Assembly (NCBI GenBank): GCA_020859875.1
Contig: JAJBVJ010000056.1
Span: 1 to 5,782 of the forward strand
Reading direction: 5' to 3'
Length of the DNA stretch: 5,782 bases
Source of the DNA: Rikenellaceae bacterium
GTDB lineage: Bacteria > Bacteroidota > Bacteroidia > Bacteroidales > Rikenellaceae
The position numbers and the translations under genes are program-made. Below, piece by piece: positions 5,630 to 5,782 of the stretch (position 1 is its first letter; every line of letters begins with the position of its first letter). The notes under the pieces were generated by a model. That model searched no databases and was not told the DNA's origin. It saw only the letters and a list, made by a program, of their open reading frames with translations.

Positions 5630-5782
5630 CGAGCCGCGAGGAAAAAGCGAAGCAAAGCCGAAGGCTAGCATTCGAGAGCCCGAGGGCTTGCACGCGAGGC
5701 CGAGAGAGGAGGAGGAAAACACAGGTTAACCGACGAACGAAGCGGGAGGAGAGACTGCTCGCAGGCTCGACCCCGCAAGGAG

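Larger units (their letters stand above)
5511..5741 (+). repeat. 13-bp direct repeat ACCGACGAACGAA
   Basis: The 13-mer occurs identically at 5511-5523 and 5729-5741, 218 nt apart, in the purine-rich half of the gene-free segment. The sequences after the two copies diverge (CTGACGAATG against GCGGGAGGAG). The copies could mark the ends or unit starts of a repeated element. Confidence 0.7.
5303..5782. other. Gene-free, structured segment with purine/pyrimidine switch
   Basis: No convincing gene is seen in these 480 nt. Purine content of the plus strand, hand-counted per 60-nt line, is 17, 24 and 22 from 5341, 5401 and 5461, then 39, 34, 40 and 45 from 5521, 5581, 5641 and 5701. The left part is therefore pyrimidine-rich and the right part purine-rich, with the change near 5500. 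The segment also has several hairpins, a 13-bp direct repeat and clustered GCGAG. Several overlapping frames are open on both strands, as expected of GC-rich DNA with few stops. It resembles an interspersed intergenic repeat; copy number elsewhere is unknown. Confidence 0.6.

Noticed and set aside
5313..5693. Minus-strand frame of 126 codons in the right-hand gene-free segment
   Set aside because: It starts with GTG, its product is low-complexity and rich in Arg, Lys, Gly and Pro with no domain I recognise, and other frames are open across the same bases. GC-rich DNA with few stops explains it better than a gene.

Overview
The window looks like chromosomal DNA of a Bacteroidota bacterium, most likely Bacteroidales; a high-GC gut genus such as Alistipes (Rikenellaceae) would fit. 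The evidence is the protein sequences (type 2 PyrF, XseA and RF1 of Bacteroidota character), GC-rich genes, start codons without a purine-rich Shine-Dalgarno sequence, and promoter boxes of the Bacteroidota form TAnnTTTG. The genus is an inference from general resemblance; no search was possible.

Layout. Positions 1-2449 hold a leftward (minus-strand) gene group in transcription order: prfA (release factor 1), a membrane-anchored CHAP-domain hydrolase, and pyrF (orotidine 5'-phosphate decarboxylase, cut by the left edge). The gaps are 28 and 9 nt, so they are probably co-transcribed. Positions 2999-5302 hold a rightward gene group: xseA and xseB, the two subunits of exonuclease VII, then a zinc-ribbon class I methyltransferase whose start overlaps the xseB stop by 4 nt. 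The two groups diverge from a 549-nt gap (2450-2998).

The divergent gap is not empty. It carries two identical 16-bp copies of a leftward -10-like promoter box just upstream of prfA. Further right is a strong leftward intrinsic terminator (2697-2724) that no protein gene explains. A third leftward promoter-like box lies about 125 nt upstream of that terminator, so the segment 2697-2841 could be a small RNA of about 145 nt or an attenuated long leader of the prfA group.

Positions 5303-5782 have no convincing gene. The segment switches from strongly pyrimidine-rich to strongly purine-rich near position 5500. It is crowded with hairpins, carries a 13-bp direct repeat and contains eight copies of GCGAG on one strand within 165 nt. 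It looks like an interspersed intergenic repeat or structured element rather than a protein gene.

Functionally the left group mixes translation termination, pyrimidine synthesis and a cell-envelope hydrolase. The right group combines DNA repair/processing with a methyltransferase of unknown substrate. The best candidates for something undescribed are the orphan promoter-terminator unit at 2697-2880 and the structured purine-rich element at 5500-5782.
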